Assembly: GCA_001724025.1 (NCBI GenBank)
Contig: MEDJ01000023.1
Span: 164,895-228,894, forward strand
Origin: Acidobacteria bacterium SCN 69-37
Lineage (GTDB): Bacteria; Acidobacteriota; Vicinamibacteria; Vicinamibacterales; SCN-69-37
Length of the DNA stretch: 64,000 bases
Direction of reading: 5' to 3'
Of this stretch, positions 35,617-44,154 are shown in pieces. A model generated the notes under the pieces. The model worked only from the letters and a program-made list of their open reading frames with translations. It had not been told where the DNA came from and ran no database searches. The position numbers were made by a program, and so were the translations under genes. The stretch's first letter is position 1, and each line of letters begins with the position of its first letter.

Positions 35617-36887
35617 AGATGCATGTGTTGGCTCTCGGATTGATGCTCTCCGTCCTCGTGGTGGCCTGCGGTGGTCGAAAGACGGCCCAGGACGCGGAAG
35701 GCGCCGCCCCTGAATCGGCGGAGTCCGCGGCAAAGGCCACGGCTGGCGCGGCGGCGGATGACGACGATGACGACGCCTCGAAGGACCACGTCGAGATCGC
35801 TCCAGACATCCAGAAGCGGCTTGGGATCGGCGTGACCGCGGTGACGCCAGAACCACTGGCGGTCTCACTGCGGGTGACCGGTTCGGTGCAGCCGATAGAG
35901 GGCCGCCTCGCGCACGTTCGACCGCTGGCGCGAGGACGCATTCTGGACGTCCTGGCACAGGTGGGCGACCACGTGACCCGAGGCCAGGCGCTGGCGCGCT
36001 TCGACAACATCGAATCGGGCGAACTGGCTGCTCAGCGGGAGAGCGCCCGGGCGGACCTCGCCCGGCTGCGTGTGCAGTTGGGAACGGCCACGCGCCAGGC
36101 TGACCGTGCCCGCCGGCTGGCGGAGATTGGCGCGGTGCCGCAGCGTGAGTATGAGGCCAGCCTCGGCGAGCAACAGCAGGTCGAAGCGTCCATCCGTGCA
36201 CAGGAGAGTGCGATTGCCGGCTTGGAGCAACGACTGCGACGCTTCGGCACCTCCGAGGCCACAGCAGACGCCTCATCTGTGGCCACGATTGCCTCACCGC
36301 TGGCCGGAGTCCTCGTTCGCGCGGACGCTGCGCCCGGCGACGTCGTGGACGCGTCCACGGAACTGTTCGCCGTAGCCGACATCAGTCGCGTGTACGTGCA
36401 GGCGCACGTCTTCGAGAAGGACCTGGGCAAGGTCCGGCAGGGCCAAGCGGCTACGGTGACGGTGGACGCGTACCCCGACCAACGGTTCGCAGGGACCGTC
36501 GCAGTCATCGGCGGCACCGTCGATCCGCGCACGCGCACCGTGCCTGTTCGTGTGGAGGTCGCGAATGCGGACGCCCGCCTCAAGCTGGATATGTTCGCGC
36601 GAATCGACCTGGCCACCGACGTCACGCAGCCGGGTCTCGCGGTTCGGCGCGAGGCAGTGCAGACCCTCGAGGGCCGTCAGGTCGTGTTCGTGAAGTCGGG
36701 CGACACCGATTTCATGGTTCGCGAGGTCGACACCGGGCGCCTCTCCGGCCCCCTGGTCGAGATCACGCGAGGGCTGACGGCCGGCGATGTCGTCGTGACG
36801 GCGGGCGCCTTCAAGTTGAAGTCGGCGCTGCTTGCTGGCACGCTGGCGGACGACGACGATGACGATGCCAAGGAGCCCCAGCGATGA
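35613..36887 (+). CDS. czcB: Membrane fusion lipoprotein with acidic metal-binding-like tracts
   Basis: 424 residues. Lipoprotein signal (MLSVLVVACGG) with Cys as first mature residue. An acidic run of six Asp (residues 50-55) lies just before the first MFP strand and another Asp run occurs near the C-terminus (LADDDDDDAKEP). Core MFP blocks include HVRPLARGRILDVLAQVGDHVTRG and VYVQAHVFEKDLGKVRQG. Asp tracts may bind divalent cations or tune periplasmic delivery. It overlaps the CzcA gene downstream. Confidence 0.92.
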   Translation: MKMHVLALGLMLSVLVVACGGRKTAQDAEGAAPESAESAAKATAGAAADDDDDDASKDHVEIAPDIQKRLGIGVTAVTPEPLAVSLRVTGSVQPIEGRLAHVRPLARGRILDVLAQVGDHVTRGQALARFDNIESGELAAQRESARADLARLRVQLGTATRQADRARRLAEIGAVPQREYEASLGEQQQVEASIRAQESAIAGLEQRLRRFGTSEATADASSVATIASPLAGVLVRADAAPGDVVDASTELFAVADISRVYVQAHVFEKDLGKVRQGQAATVTVDAYPDQRFAGTVAVIGGTVDPRTRTVPVRVEVANADARLKLDMFARIDLATDVTQPGLAVRREAVQTLEGRQVVFVKSGDTDFMVREVDTGRLSGPLVEITRGLTAGDVVVTAGAFKLKSALLAGTLADDDDDDAKEPQR

Positions 36888-39800
36888 TCGCCCGGATCAT
36901 CGAATGGAGCATCCGCTGGCGGATCCTCGTCATCAGCATGACGCTCGGCATCGCAGTGGTCGGAGTCTACGCCGCGCTGCAGCTCCCGATCGATGCGGTG
37001 CCGGACGTCACCAGCAACCAGGTGCAGATCAACAGCGTCGCGCCAGCGTTCACACCGGAGGAGATGGAGCAGTACGTCACGGCGCCGCTCGAAGTGGCCC
37101 TGAGCAGCCTTCCCTACAAGCAGGAGATTCGGTCGGTGTCGCAGTTCGGGTTGTCGCAGGTCACAGTCATCTTCAGCGACTCGCTCGACATCTATCTCGC
37201 ACGGCAGCTGGTCCTGGAGCGATTGATCGACGCGCAGCGTGATCTGCCTCCCGGCGTGACACCGGAACTGGCGCCGGTTTCCACCGGGCTCGGCGAGATC
37301 TATCAGTTCACGGTCGTCAACACGCCCGGCCAGGCACGCCATTCGCTCACCGACCTCAGAACGACGCTGGACTGGTTCATCAAGCCACAGCTTCGTACGG
37401 TGCCGGGTGTCATCGAAGTCAACAGCTTCGGCGGCCGTGAGCTGCAATACGAAGTCCTGGTCGACCCAGCTCGCCTGACCGCCTACGGACTGACCGTACG
37501 CCATGTCATCGATGCGCTCGCCCGGAACAACGCGAACACCGGCGGGGCCTACATCGAACAGGGTGGCGAGCAGCAACTCGTGCGTGGTGTGGGGCTCATT
37601 CGCAACGAGCAGGACATCGAGAACATCGTCCTGACGTCGATCGCTGGCACGCCCGTCCTGATCGGCTCCGTGGGCACGGTCCGGCTCGGCGCGCAGATCA
37701 GGCAGGGCGCGGCGACACAGGATGGAACCGGCGAGACGGTGCTCGGCGTGACCATGTTGTTGAAGGGCCAGAACAGTCGCGTCGTGGCCCACCGCGTGGC
37801 GGCCAGGCTCGAGGAGATCGAGAAGGCCCTTCCCAGTGGAATGGCGATTGAGCCTTTTTACGACCGCAGCGTCCTCGTGGAACGCACCATACGGACCGCC
37901 GCCACCAATCTGGTCGAGGGTGGCGTGGTCGTGGTTGCCGTGCTGTTCCTGTTCCTCCTGCAGCTTCGCGCGGGGCTGATCGTGTCGTCGGCCATCCCTA
38001 TGTCCATGCTCTTCGCCATTCTGGGCATGTGGTACTTCGACGTGTCGGCCAACCTGATGAGCCTCGGGGCCATCGACTTCGGCCTCATCGTCGATGCGGC
38101 GGTCATCATCGTCGAGAACGCCGTCCGGCGATTGGCCGACCGACGGCGCGCGCTCGGCCGCGCGCTGACCGTGCCGGAACGCCATGAAACCATCGCGAAA
38201 GCGACCGTCGAGGTGCGGCGCGCCAGCTTTTTCGGCGAGATCATCGTGATGGCGGCCTATCTGCCCATCCTGTCGCTCGCCGGCATCGAGGGCACGATGT
38301 TTCGCCCGATGGCGCTGACCGTCATTCTGGCCCTGGCGGGCGCGCTGCTCTTCTCCATGACGCTGATTCCCGCCCTCTGTGGCGTGTTCCTTCGGGAGCC
38401 GCGCACGGCACCGGACGTCGCCGCAGACGGACACGCGGGCGACGAGAACCCGCTCGTTCGCCGGCTACAGCGGTGGTACGCCCCGCTCCTCGAACGCACG
38501 ACGTCACGACCGGTCTGGACGGCGCTCGGGGCAAGCGCGATGGTCGTCGCCTGCATCGCGTTGTTCCCGTTGCTGGGCTCAGAGTTCCTGCCGAAGCTGG
38601 ACGAGGGCGCGCTGGCCATCAATGCTGTGCGGCTTCCGAGCGTCTCGCTGAACGAGGCCGTGCAGATGACGACGGAGCTCGAGCGCCTCGTGAAGGAACT
38701 GCCGGAGGTCGAGACCGTCGTGAGCCGCATCGGCCGCCCGGAGATCGCGACGGACCCGATGGGCCCGAACATGGGCGATACCTACGTCATGCTGAAGCCC
38801 CGGAATGAGTGGACGACGGCCGACTCTCGCGAAGAGCTGATCGAGGCCATCGAGCAGCGCCTGTCGAAGCTTCCTACGCAGGCGTACGCCTTCTCCCAGC
38901 CGATCGAGTTCCGCATGCAGGAGCTGATCGAGGGGATTGGGGCCCGCTCGGACGTCGTGATCAAGATCTTCGGTGAGGATCTCGACGCGCTCAAGAAGGC
39001 GGCCGACGACACGGCGCGGGTCGTGCGTGGCATCGCCGGCGCCGGTGATGTCCGCGTCCAGCAGATCACGGGCCTGCCAATGCTGCAGATCGTCATCGAC
39101 CGCGACGCCATCGCTCGGTACGGCATCAACGTTGCTGATGTGCAGGAACTCGTGCAGACCGCCATCGCCGGCACCGAAGCGACGCGAATCATGCAGGGCG
39201 TCAGGCGTTTCGAGCTCGTCGTCCGTCTGCCGCCTGAGATTCGGGAAGAGGAGGCGGATTTTGGCGAGCTGCTGGTGAGTGCGCCGAACGGCCAGGCCAT
39301 TCCGCTCGCGCAGCTCGCACGTATCTCGAGAGTCGAGGGGCCGGTCGAGGTGAGCCGCGAGGAGGGCCAGCGGCGCATTACGGTCGAAACCAACGTGCGC
39401 GGGCGCGATATCGGGAGCTTCGTCGAAGACGCACAGGCCGCAGTGGCTGGCGCCGTGACACTTCCCGCCGGGTATGTGATGCGATGGGGCGGGCTCTGGG
39501 AGAACTTGGAGAGTGGACGGAACCGGCTCCTGATCGCGGTCCCAATTACCTTTGTCCTGATCTTCTTCCTCCTGTTCGTCACCTTCGAGTCTGCGACGCA
39601 GGCCGCGCTGGTGTTCACCGGTATCCCGTTCGCCGTAACAGGTGGGGTGCTCGCCCTGCTGGTGCGTGGCCTCAACTTCTCGATGAGTGCCGGCGTCGGC
39701 TTCATCGCCGTGTCGGGCGTGGCCGTGCTGAACGGCGTCGTCATGCTGGCCTTCATCAACGAACGGCGACACGCCGGGGCCTCCACGATGGCGGCCGTTC

Positions 39801-40030
39801 GGGACGGTGCCCTCGATCGCCTGCGCCCGGTCCTGATGACGGCGGCTGTGGCCAGCCTGGGGTTCCTGCCCATGGCCCTGTCGACGACGGCCGGAGCCGA
39901 AGTGCAGCGCCCACTCGCCACCGTGGTGATCGGGGGCCTCGTGACCTCCACGGCCCTGACGCTGCTCGTCTTGCCAGCGCTCTACGTCTGGTGGTTCGGC
40001 CGCAGTGACGGTGAGGCGGCACACAAGTGA
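36884..40030 (+). CDS. czcA: HME-RND metal efflux pump (CzcA type), second system
   Basis: 1048 residues. TM4 has AIDFGLIVDAAVIIVEN, the DFG...D pattern of the Zn/Co/Cd-type HME-RND group. RND blocks PDVTSNQVQINSVAPAF, QFGLSQVTVIFSDSLD and ALSTTAGAEVQRPLATVVIGGL are intact. It differs substantially from the 23906 pump, so the element carries two independent CzcA-type exporters. It overlaps both neighbours by 4 bp. Confidence 0.95.
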   Translation: MIARIIEWSIRWRILVISMTLGIAVVGVYAALQLPIDAVPDVTSNQVQINSVAPAFTPEEMEQYVTAPLEVALSSLPYKQEIRSVSQFGLSQVTVIFSDSLDIYLARQLVLERLIDAQRDLPPGVTPELAPVSTGLGEIYQFTVVNTPGQARHSLTDLRTTLDWFIKPQLRTVPGVIEVNSFGGRELQYEVLVDPARLTAYGLTVRHVIDALARNNANTGGAYIEQGGEQQLVRGVGLIRNEQDIENIVLTSIAGTPVLIGSVGTVRLGAQIRQGAATQDGTGETVLGVTMLLKGQNSRVVAHRVAARLEEIEKALPSGMAIEPFYDRSVLVERTIRTAATNLVEGGVVVVAVLFLFLLQLRAGLIVSSAIPMSMLFAILGMWYFDVSANLMSLGAIDFGLIVDAAVIIVENAVRRLADRRRALGRALTVPERHETIAKATVEVRRASFFGEIIVMAAYLPILSLAGIEGTMFRPMALTVILALAGALLFSMTLIPALCGVFLREPRTAPDVAADGHAGDENPLVRRLQRWYAPLLERTTSRPVWTALGASAMVVACIALFPLLGSEFLPKLDEGALAINAVRLPSVSLNEAVQMTTELERLVKELPEVETVVSRIGRPEIATDPMGPNMGDTYVMLKPRNEWTTADSREELIEAIEQRLSKLPTQAYAFSQPIEFRMQELIEGIGARSDVVIKIFGEDLDALKKAADDTARVVRGIAGAGDVRVQQITGLPMLQIVIDRDAIARYGINVADVQELVQTAIAGTEATRIMQGVRRFELVVRLPPEIREEEADFGELLVSAPNGQAIPLAQLARISRVEGPVEVSREEGQRRITVETNVRGRDIGSFVEDAQAAVAGAVTLPAGYVMRWGGLWENLESGRNRLLIAVPITFVLIFFLLFVTFESATQAALVFTGIPFAVTGGVLALLVRGLNFSMSAGVGFIAVSGVAVLNGVVMLAFINERRHAGASTMAAVRDGALDRLRPVLMTAAVASLGFLPMALSTTAGAEVQRPLATVVIGGLVTSTALTLLVLPALYVWWFGRSDGEAAHK

Positions 40031-40836
40031 TGGCGCCGCGACAGAAGACCGTCTTCGCGATTCCCAAGATGGACTGTGCCGCCGAAGAGCGGCTCATTCG
40101 CATGGCATTGGCCGGGCAGGACGCCGTGAAGGTCATTCACGCCGACCTCGCCGCTCGACGGCTGACGGTGGTTCACGACGGACCGCCCGCTGCCGTCGAA
40201 GCGGCCTTGCAGTCCCTGAACCTGGGGTCGCGACTACTCGACACGGTCGACGCGTCTGAGACCGACCTGCCGGCTGGGCCCACCCAGCAGGAGGAGGCGC
40301 GCACTCTCACGATTGTGTTGGTGATCAACGCCGGCATGTTCGTCGGTGAGGCGGTCGGCGCCGTCCTGGCCGACTCATCGGCGCTGCTCGCCGACTCCCT
40401 GGACATGTTCGCGGATGCCGCGGTGTATGGGCTGGCGTTGTTCGGGGTGCATCGTGCCCGTGCGACTCAGCTCAGGGCGGCCCGTCTGAGCGGCGTCTTC
40501 CAGTTGCTCCTGGCCGTTGGCGCCCTGGCAGAAGTCATCCGACGCCTCGTGTTCGGCAGCCAACCGGAAGCGCCATTGATGGTCGGCGTCGCCCTCGCCG
40601 CCCTGACGGCGAATGCGACGTCGATGTGGTTGCTGGCGCGCCACCGCGAGGGTGGCGCGCACATGAGGGCGAGTTGGATCTTCACGACGAACGACGTCAT
40701 CGCCAACGTGGGGGTCATCGTTGCGGCCGGACTCGTGCGGCTCCTCGGTACGAATGTCCCGGACCTCGTCGTCGCGACGGGCATTGCGCTGATCGTGCTG
40801 AACGGGGCGGCTCGAATACTGCGCTTGAAGGCGTAG
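40027..40836 (+). CDS. CDF-family transporter with N-terminal HMA-like domain
   Basis: About 269 residues; GTG at 40027 overlaps the CzcA stop and ATG at 40030 is an alternative. Residues 1-75 form an HMA-like fold with a single Cys in IPKMDCAAEE, instead of CxxC. The rest is a cation diffusion facilitator with about six helices, DSLDMFADAAVYG in TM2 and HMRASWIFTTNDVIANVGV in TM5, the paired D/N motifs that bind metal. It probably exports a divalent cation from the cytoplasm to the periplasm for the co-transcribed CzcCBA pump. The CDF C-terminal cytoplasmic domain is missing and the HMA may substitute for it. Confidence 0.88.
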   Translation: MMAPRQKTVFAIPKMDCAAEERLIRMALAGQDAVKVIHADLAARRLTVVHDGPPAAVEAALQSLNLGSRLLDTVDASETDLPAGPTQQEEARTLTIVLVINAGMFVGEAVGAVLADSSALLADSLDMFADAAVYGLALFGVHRARATQLRAARLSGVFQLLLAVGALAEVIRRLVFGSQPEAPLMVGVALAALTANATSMWLLARHREGGAHMRASWIFTTNDVIANVGVIVAAGLVRLLGTNVPDLVVATGIALIVLNGAARILRLKA

Positions 40837-41225
40837 GCGGGTGATTACATTGCGTGTCGCCTGAGTGAAGACCGCAGTGGGATCCGTTTACGGATCGCCC
40901 CGCAAATGCTGGCGATCGGTTCGCTCTCCGACTAGGAGTCGTACCGAACTCCGCACGAAGTATACGTAGCTACCACTTCTCGGGGAGGCTATGAAGCCAG
41001 CTCTAGGGTGAGGACCCCAGAATCGTCTGTAAGGTTTCTGGCCTCTCGTGCGTTCATCCTCTATGTGCAAGGCACTCCGTGTGGTGGGGCCTTCGACGAT
41101 TTTTCGTCCACGCAGGCGCTTCAGTAGCCCCTGCGTCCCACCCTTGCTCCTGCGCGCCACAACGGCCCGTAGGGCATAGCCAACGCCGTCGACCCAGCGT
41201 CCTCGGCGTTTCATGGAGGCCCGTC
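40837..41225. other. Gene-free gap between metal cargo and accessory block
   Basis: No convincing gene in these 389 bp. A 5-bp hairpin (CGACT-AGG-AGTCG at 40929-40941) and the ECF-like motif at 41028-41060 are the only structures noticed. The base composition is lower in GC than its surroundings in part (TATACGTAGCTACC near 40959). Confidence 0.6.
41028..41060 (+). promoter_or_regulatory. Second copy of the ECF-type promoter motif
   Basis: TGTAAGGTTTC, 11 nt, GCGTTCA, 1 nt, CCT, identical in both boxes and spacing to 5149-5181. It points into the accessory block, 166 bp before the first ATG. Confidence 0.5.
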
Positions 41226-41546
41226 ATGTCCAAAGGCAACGGCGAAGTGATGTCGGTCACGATCCTTCCGAACACCAAGAGCAGCCCCCAGGGGAAGCTT
41301 GCGGACGCGGAGGTGATCTTCGGAGCCGCAAGCGGTCCGCTCAACGGGCTGCGCTTGATCGGCTTCGCGGTGTGGGAACGTCGCGATGGAGGGAGAAACG
41401 TGACGTTTCCGGCTCGGCAGTACTCCGTGAACGGAGAACGCCGCAGCTTCGCGCTGCTCCGTCCCGCCAATGGGGACGCCAGCGTGCAGGACGCGATTCG
41501 GCAGAGCATCCTCGACGCGTACAGCCGTTTCGAGGCCGCTTCCTGA
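41226..41546 (+). CDS. Small conserved protein, SpoVG-like pattern, copy 1
   Basis: 106 residues, GGAGGCC before the ATG. Pattern: SVTILPN, GKLADAEVIF, GLRLIGFAVWERRDG, NVTFPARQY, ERRSFALLRP and a helical C-terminus (DAIRQSILDAYSRFE). It is a paralogue of the gene at 46197. The order of strands and the final helix resemble SpoVG-type DNA/RNA-binding proteins, but this is a visual analogy only. Function unknown; it opens a block of element maintenance-type genes. Confidence 0.7.
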   Translation: MSKGNGEVMSVTILPNTKSSPQGKLADAEVIFGAASGPLNGLRLIGFAVWERRDGGRNVTFPARQYSVNGERRSFALLRPANGDASVQDAIRQSILDAYSRFEAAS

Positions 41547-41563
41547 ACCGGTCCTTCGTGCTT

Positions 41564-41598
41564 CCCAGGCGGCCGGGCTCATCGCCCCGCCGCCTGGG
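41564..41598. terminator. Hairpin after gene 41226
   Basis: CCCAGGCGGC and GCCGCCTGGG are perfect 10-bp arms, with an inner GGGC/GCCC pair. No T-tract follows, so a processing or partial termination role is as likely as a classical terminator. Confidence 0.45.
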
Positions 41599-41648
41599 GA
41601 CCACGGTGCTTCGTTCAGGCACACCGGCGTAGGTATTCGGGAGGGACC

Positions 41649-42749
41649 ATGGAATCCGCTGTTCACGTCGTCACGCCGCACTCGTCGGATTCGCTTCGGG
41701 CCGTGCCGAATGCGCAGACGCTGGCGGCATCTGCCGTGTATCAGCTATCGGAGACCGGACGGAAAGCCTCACTGCTCGCCGGTGGCGACGGGAAGGCCGT
41801 GCAACGCCTGAGTGTCCAGGTGCCTGCGACGCGCCTGCACCTCGTCACGGTCGGCCTCGGCGGCCAGGCGAAGCTGAAGCTGCAGCCCCATTTCGAACGC
41901 GTCGATGGCCAGGTGGTGCGCCGTGACGGTCCCCCTGTGTTCGACACGCCGCCTACGCTGGACGAGCTGTTTCACATTGCCGCGCGGAATCACGAACTTG
42001 CGCGAGAGTTCCGATCCAGCCGCTCTGGCGCGCGCGACGAGTATCGAGAGCGGCGCGCAGAGGTGGCTCGGGCGTTCCTCGGTGACCCGTCTCAGCGCGC
42101 GATGGTGCGCCCGGTGCCCACGCCGCGCCGGTGCTTCATGGCCACGGCCTCGGGCCGCCTCATGTTCGACGCTTCTCTCGACACCGGCCTCGCCGCACAG
42201 GTCCCTGCCGAGGCGTACCGACGCTTCCGTGCGGACCGCCGGGCCCGACGCGAAGATCACCTCAAGCGCCGAGCCGCCGACCAGGCACTCCATGAGGAGA
42301 AGACCCGCGTGGTCGCCGAGTGGGTCGCCGCGCACGGGTCTGAGGACCAGCGCGGCCGCCACGCGGCCGGACTGCTGCCGATCGCTGAAGTCGTCGATGC
42401 CCTCACCGACGACGCGTTCGCGCCGGTTGCCGACCTTCCGCGCTATCCACTGGATGGTTCCGAACGCTTGCAGGCGCATCTCCGGGCCTTGACCGGCACG
42501 AACCTCGTCGTCTCTCCGTCCGAGCTCGCGATCGCCGGTCTGAGCGCGACGGACGCCTCGGCGGCGGAGTGGGCGGTCATGCAGCAACTGAAGGCGCGCT
42601 TGCCCGATGCCGACGTGACGCTACGTGAACACCGCCTGTCGTGGCGGCGTGACCAGACGCTTCCGGGAATCTCTCTGTACGGCGTGCTCGCCACGCGTCG
42701 CGTCGGCCCGTTCATTCTGCGGCGTGAGTTCGCCGTGCCTGCGAGGTGA
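41649..42749 (+). CDS. Unknown accessory protein
   Basis: 366 residues, GGGAGGG upstream of the ATG. N-terminal region has beta-like stretches (RLHLVTVGLGGQAKLKLQP), then a long charged helical segment (RARREDHLKRRAADQALHEEKTR), then PLDGSERLQAHLRALTGTNL and a C-terminal FILRREFAV. No family recognised. It lies between a SpoVG-like small protein and a DUF932 protein, a neighbourhood seen in plasmids and integrative elements where such genes serve maintenance or anti-restriction functions; that is inference. Confidence 0.65.
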   Translation: MESAVHVVTPHSSDSLRAVPNAQTLAASAVYQLSETGRKASLLAGGDGKAVQRLSVQVPATRLHLVTVGLGGQAKLKLQPHFERVDGQVVRRDGPPVFDTPPTLDELFHIAARNHELAREFRSSRSGARDEYRERRAEVARAFLGDPSQRAMVRPVPTPRRCFMATASGRLMFDASLDTGLAAQVPAEAYRRFRADRRARREDHLKRRAADQALHEEKTRVVAEWVAAHGSEDQRGRHAAGLLPIAEVVDALTDDAFAPVADLPRYPLDGSERLQAHLRALTGTNLVVSPSELAIAGLSATDASAAEWAVMQQLKARLPDADVTLREHRLSWRRDQTLPGISLYGVLATRRVGPFILRREFAVPAR

Positions 42750-42813
42750 CACTGACCACGCACTGACCGCCGACATCTGAGTTCTCTCGCCTGTTGGCCA
42801 ATCCCGGCCAGCC

Positions 42814-42835
42814 CTCCGCATCGCCCGATGCGGAG
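42814..42835. terminator. Hairpin after gene 41649
   Basis: CTCCGCATC and GATGCGGAG, perfect 9-bp arms with GCCC loop, no T-tract. Confidence 0.45.
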
Positions 42836-42881
42836 CCACCCCGAAACGTCGCCCTAGCGGCCACGTGAAAGGAGTACTCAC

Positions 42882-43988
42882 ATGCACGGCACAGCTGTAT
42901 CGACCGTCAACGCGTTTACGGCCCATCGCGAATGGGCCACACGCCCACCGGATGAACGGTTCAACTCCGTTCAGGCGCTCTACGAGGCCGCCCGCACACG
43001 GCGCATCGGCACTGAAGAGCGTGACGTCGAGACCGTGGACTTCGGGACCGAGGCCATTGCGGAAGACATCATCGCCCTGCGCGATGGGTCAAGCCGCCCG
43101 GCCGCTTTGACGCACTGGAGCTTCGAGCAACTCGCCACCATCGCCGGCGCGCCGCCGAAGTACCTCCGAACGCTCCCTGCGACGATCGCCTCAGCGGCCA
43201 TCAACCACGGGTTGCGGCGGCAGCGACGGGACCAGCATCTGCTGTTCTCCGATCAGGCCGCGCCTTGGACCGTGCGCGCGATCACATCGCCTCGCTACGC
43301 ACGTGTCCACCACGACGAGCTGGCCGGCCGGGTGCTCGACCTCATGGCCTCGCACCCCGCCTGGCAGTTGCCGCTCGGTTACGAGGACGGCGTGTGGGGT
43401 GCCGAACGGGTGCCGTCCGGTGCCTACCTGGGCGATCGAGATATGTTCCTCTTCCTCGTGGACGGGAACCGAGACCTCGACGACCCAACTGACAGCTCCC
43501 AGTCTGGTCTGTTCCGCGGGTTCATCCTCCGGAACAGTGATGTGGGAGCCGCCGCCCTGACCCTGGATGTGTTCTTGTTCCGCGTCGTCTGCGGCAATCA
43601 CATCATCTGGGGGTTCCAGCACGTCGCCGGTTTCAGACGCCGGCACGTGGGGACGTCGATCCAGGAGGCGTGGACGGACTCGCTCGCGAGCGTTCGCGTC
43701 GCCCTCGACGCCGACCCGTCGGCCGATCGCGCGATGCTCCTGCGCGCCAGCGCCCAGGAGATCGCCCCGACCCGCGACGGGGTAATTGACGTGGTGACTT
43801 CCCGGCTCGATTTGCCCCGGAAGCACGCGTCCGAGGCGTACGGCCTCGCGGAGCAGCACGAGACGAATCCCCGGTCTGTGTGGGGCTACGTGCAGGGACT
43901 GACGCGGCTCAGTCAGCACACGCCCTGGCAGGACGGCCGTTTCGCCCTCGACCGCACCGCCAGCCGTCTCCTCGCCACGGTTCACTAG
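42882..43988 (+). CDS. DUF932-family protein
   Basis: 368 residues; AAAGGAG precedes the ATG. DUF932 features: FEQLATIAGAPPKYLRTLPA, RAITSPRYARVHHDELAGRV, LGDRDMFLFLVDG, FRGFILRNSDVGAAALTL and FRVVCGNHIIWG. DUF932 proteins are common on plasmids and phages; their biochemical role is not established. The gene has its own 12-bp hairpin downstream and appears complete. Confidence 0.82.
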   Translation: MHGTAVSTVNAFTAHREWATRPPDERFNSVQALYEAARTRRIGTEERDVETVDFGTEAIAEDIIALRDGSSRPAALTHWSFEQLATIAGAPPKYLRTLPATIASAAINHGLRRQRRDQHLLFSDQAAPWTVRAITSPRYARVHHDELAGRVLDLMASHPAWQLPLGYEDGVWGAERVPSGAYLGDRDMFLFLVDGNRDLDDPTDSSQSGLFRGFILRNSDVGAAALTLDVFLFRVVCGNHIIWGFQHVAGFRRRHVGTSIQEAWTDSLASVRVALDADPSADRAMLLRASAQEIAPTRDGVIDVVTSRLDLPRKHASEAYGLAEQHETNPRSVWGYVQGLTRLSQHTPWQDGRFALDRTASRLLATVH

Positions 43989-43999
43989 CCGTGGTCTGA

Positions 44000-44028
44000 A
44001 GCCGTGCGGACCCAGCGTCCGCACGGCT
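44000..44028. terminator. Hairpin after the DUF932 gene
   Basis: Perfect 12-bp arms AGCCGTGCGGAC / GTCCGCACGGCT around CCAGC, 12 bp after the stop. It is followed by CCCTTCTCCC rather than a T-run. Confidence 0.55.
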
Positions 44029-44154
44029 CCCTTCTCCCAACCCAACTCCTGACGGGCCGACCCAGGTCCACCCGTCCCACTGCGCGAGTGGTTCATCGCG
44101 CGTCCGACGCCGGCGCCCAAGCGGCCCCGGCGCCACTTCACTCGAGGTGTCGCT

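Noticed and set aside
36677..38434. 585-codon antisense frame opposite czcA/czcB
   Set aside because: It mirrors conserved RND and MFP genes and has no family features.
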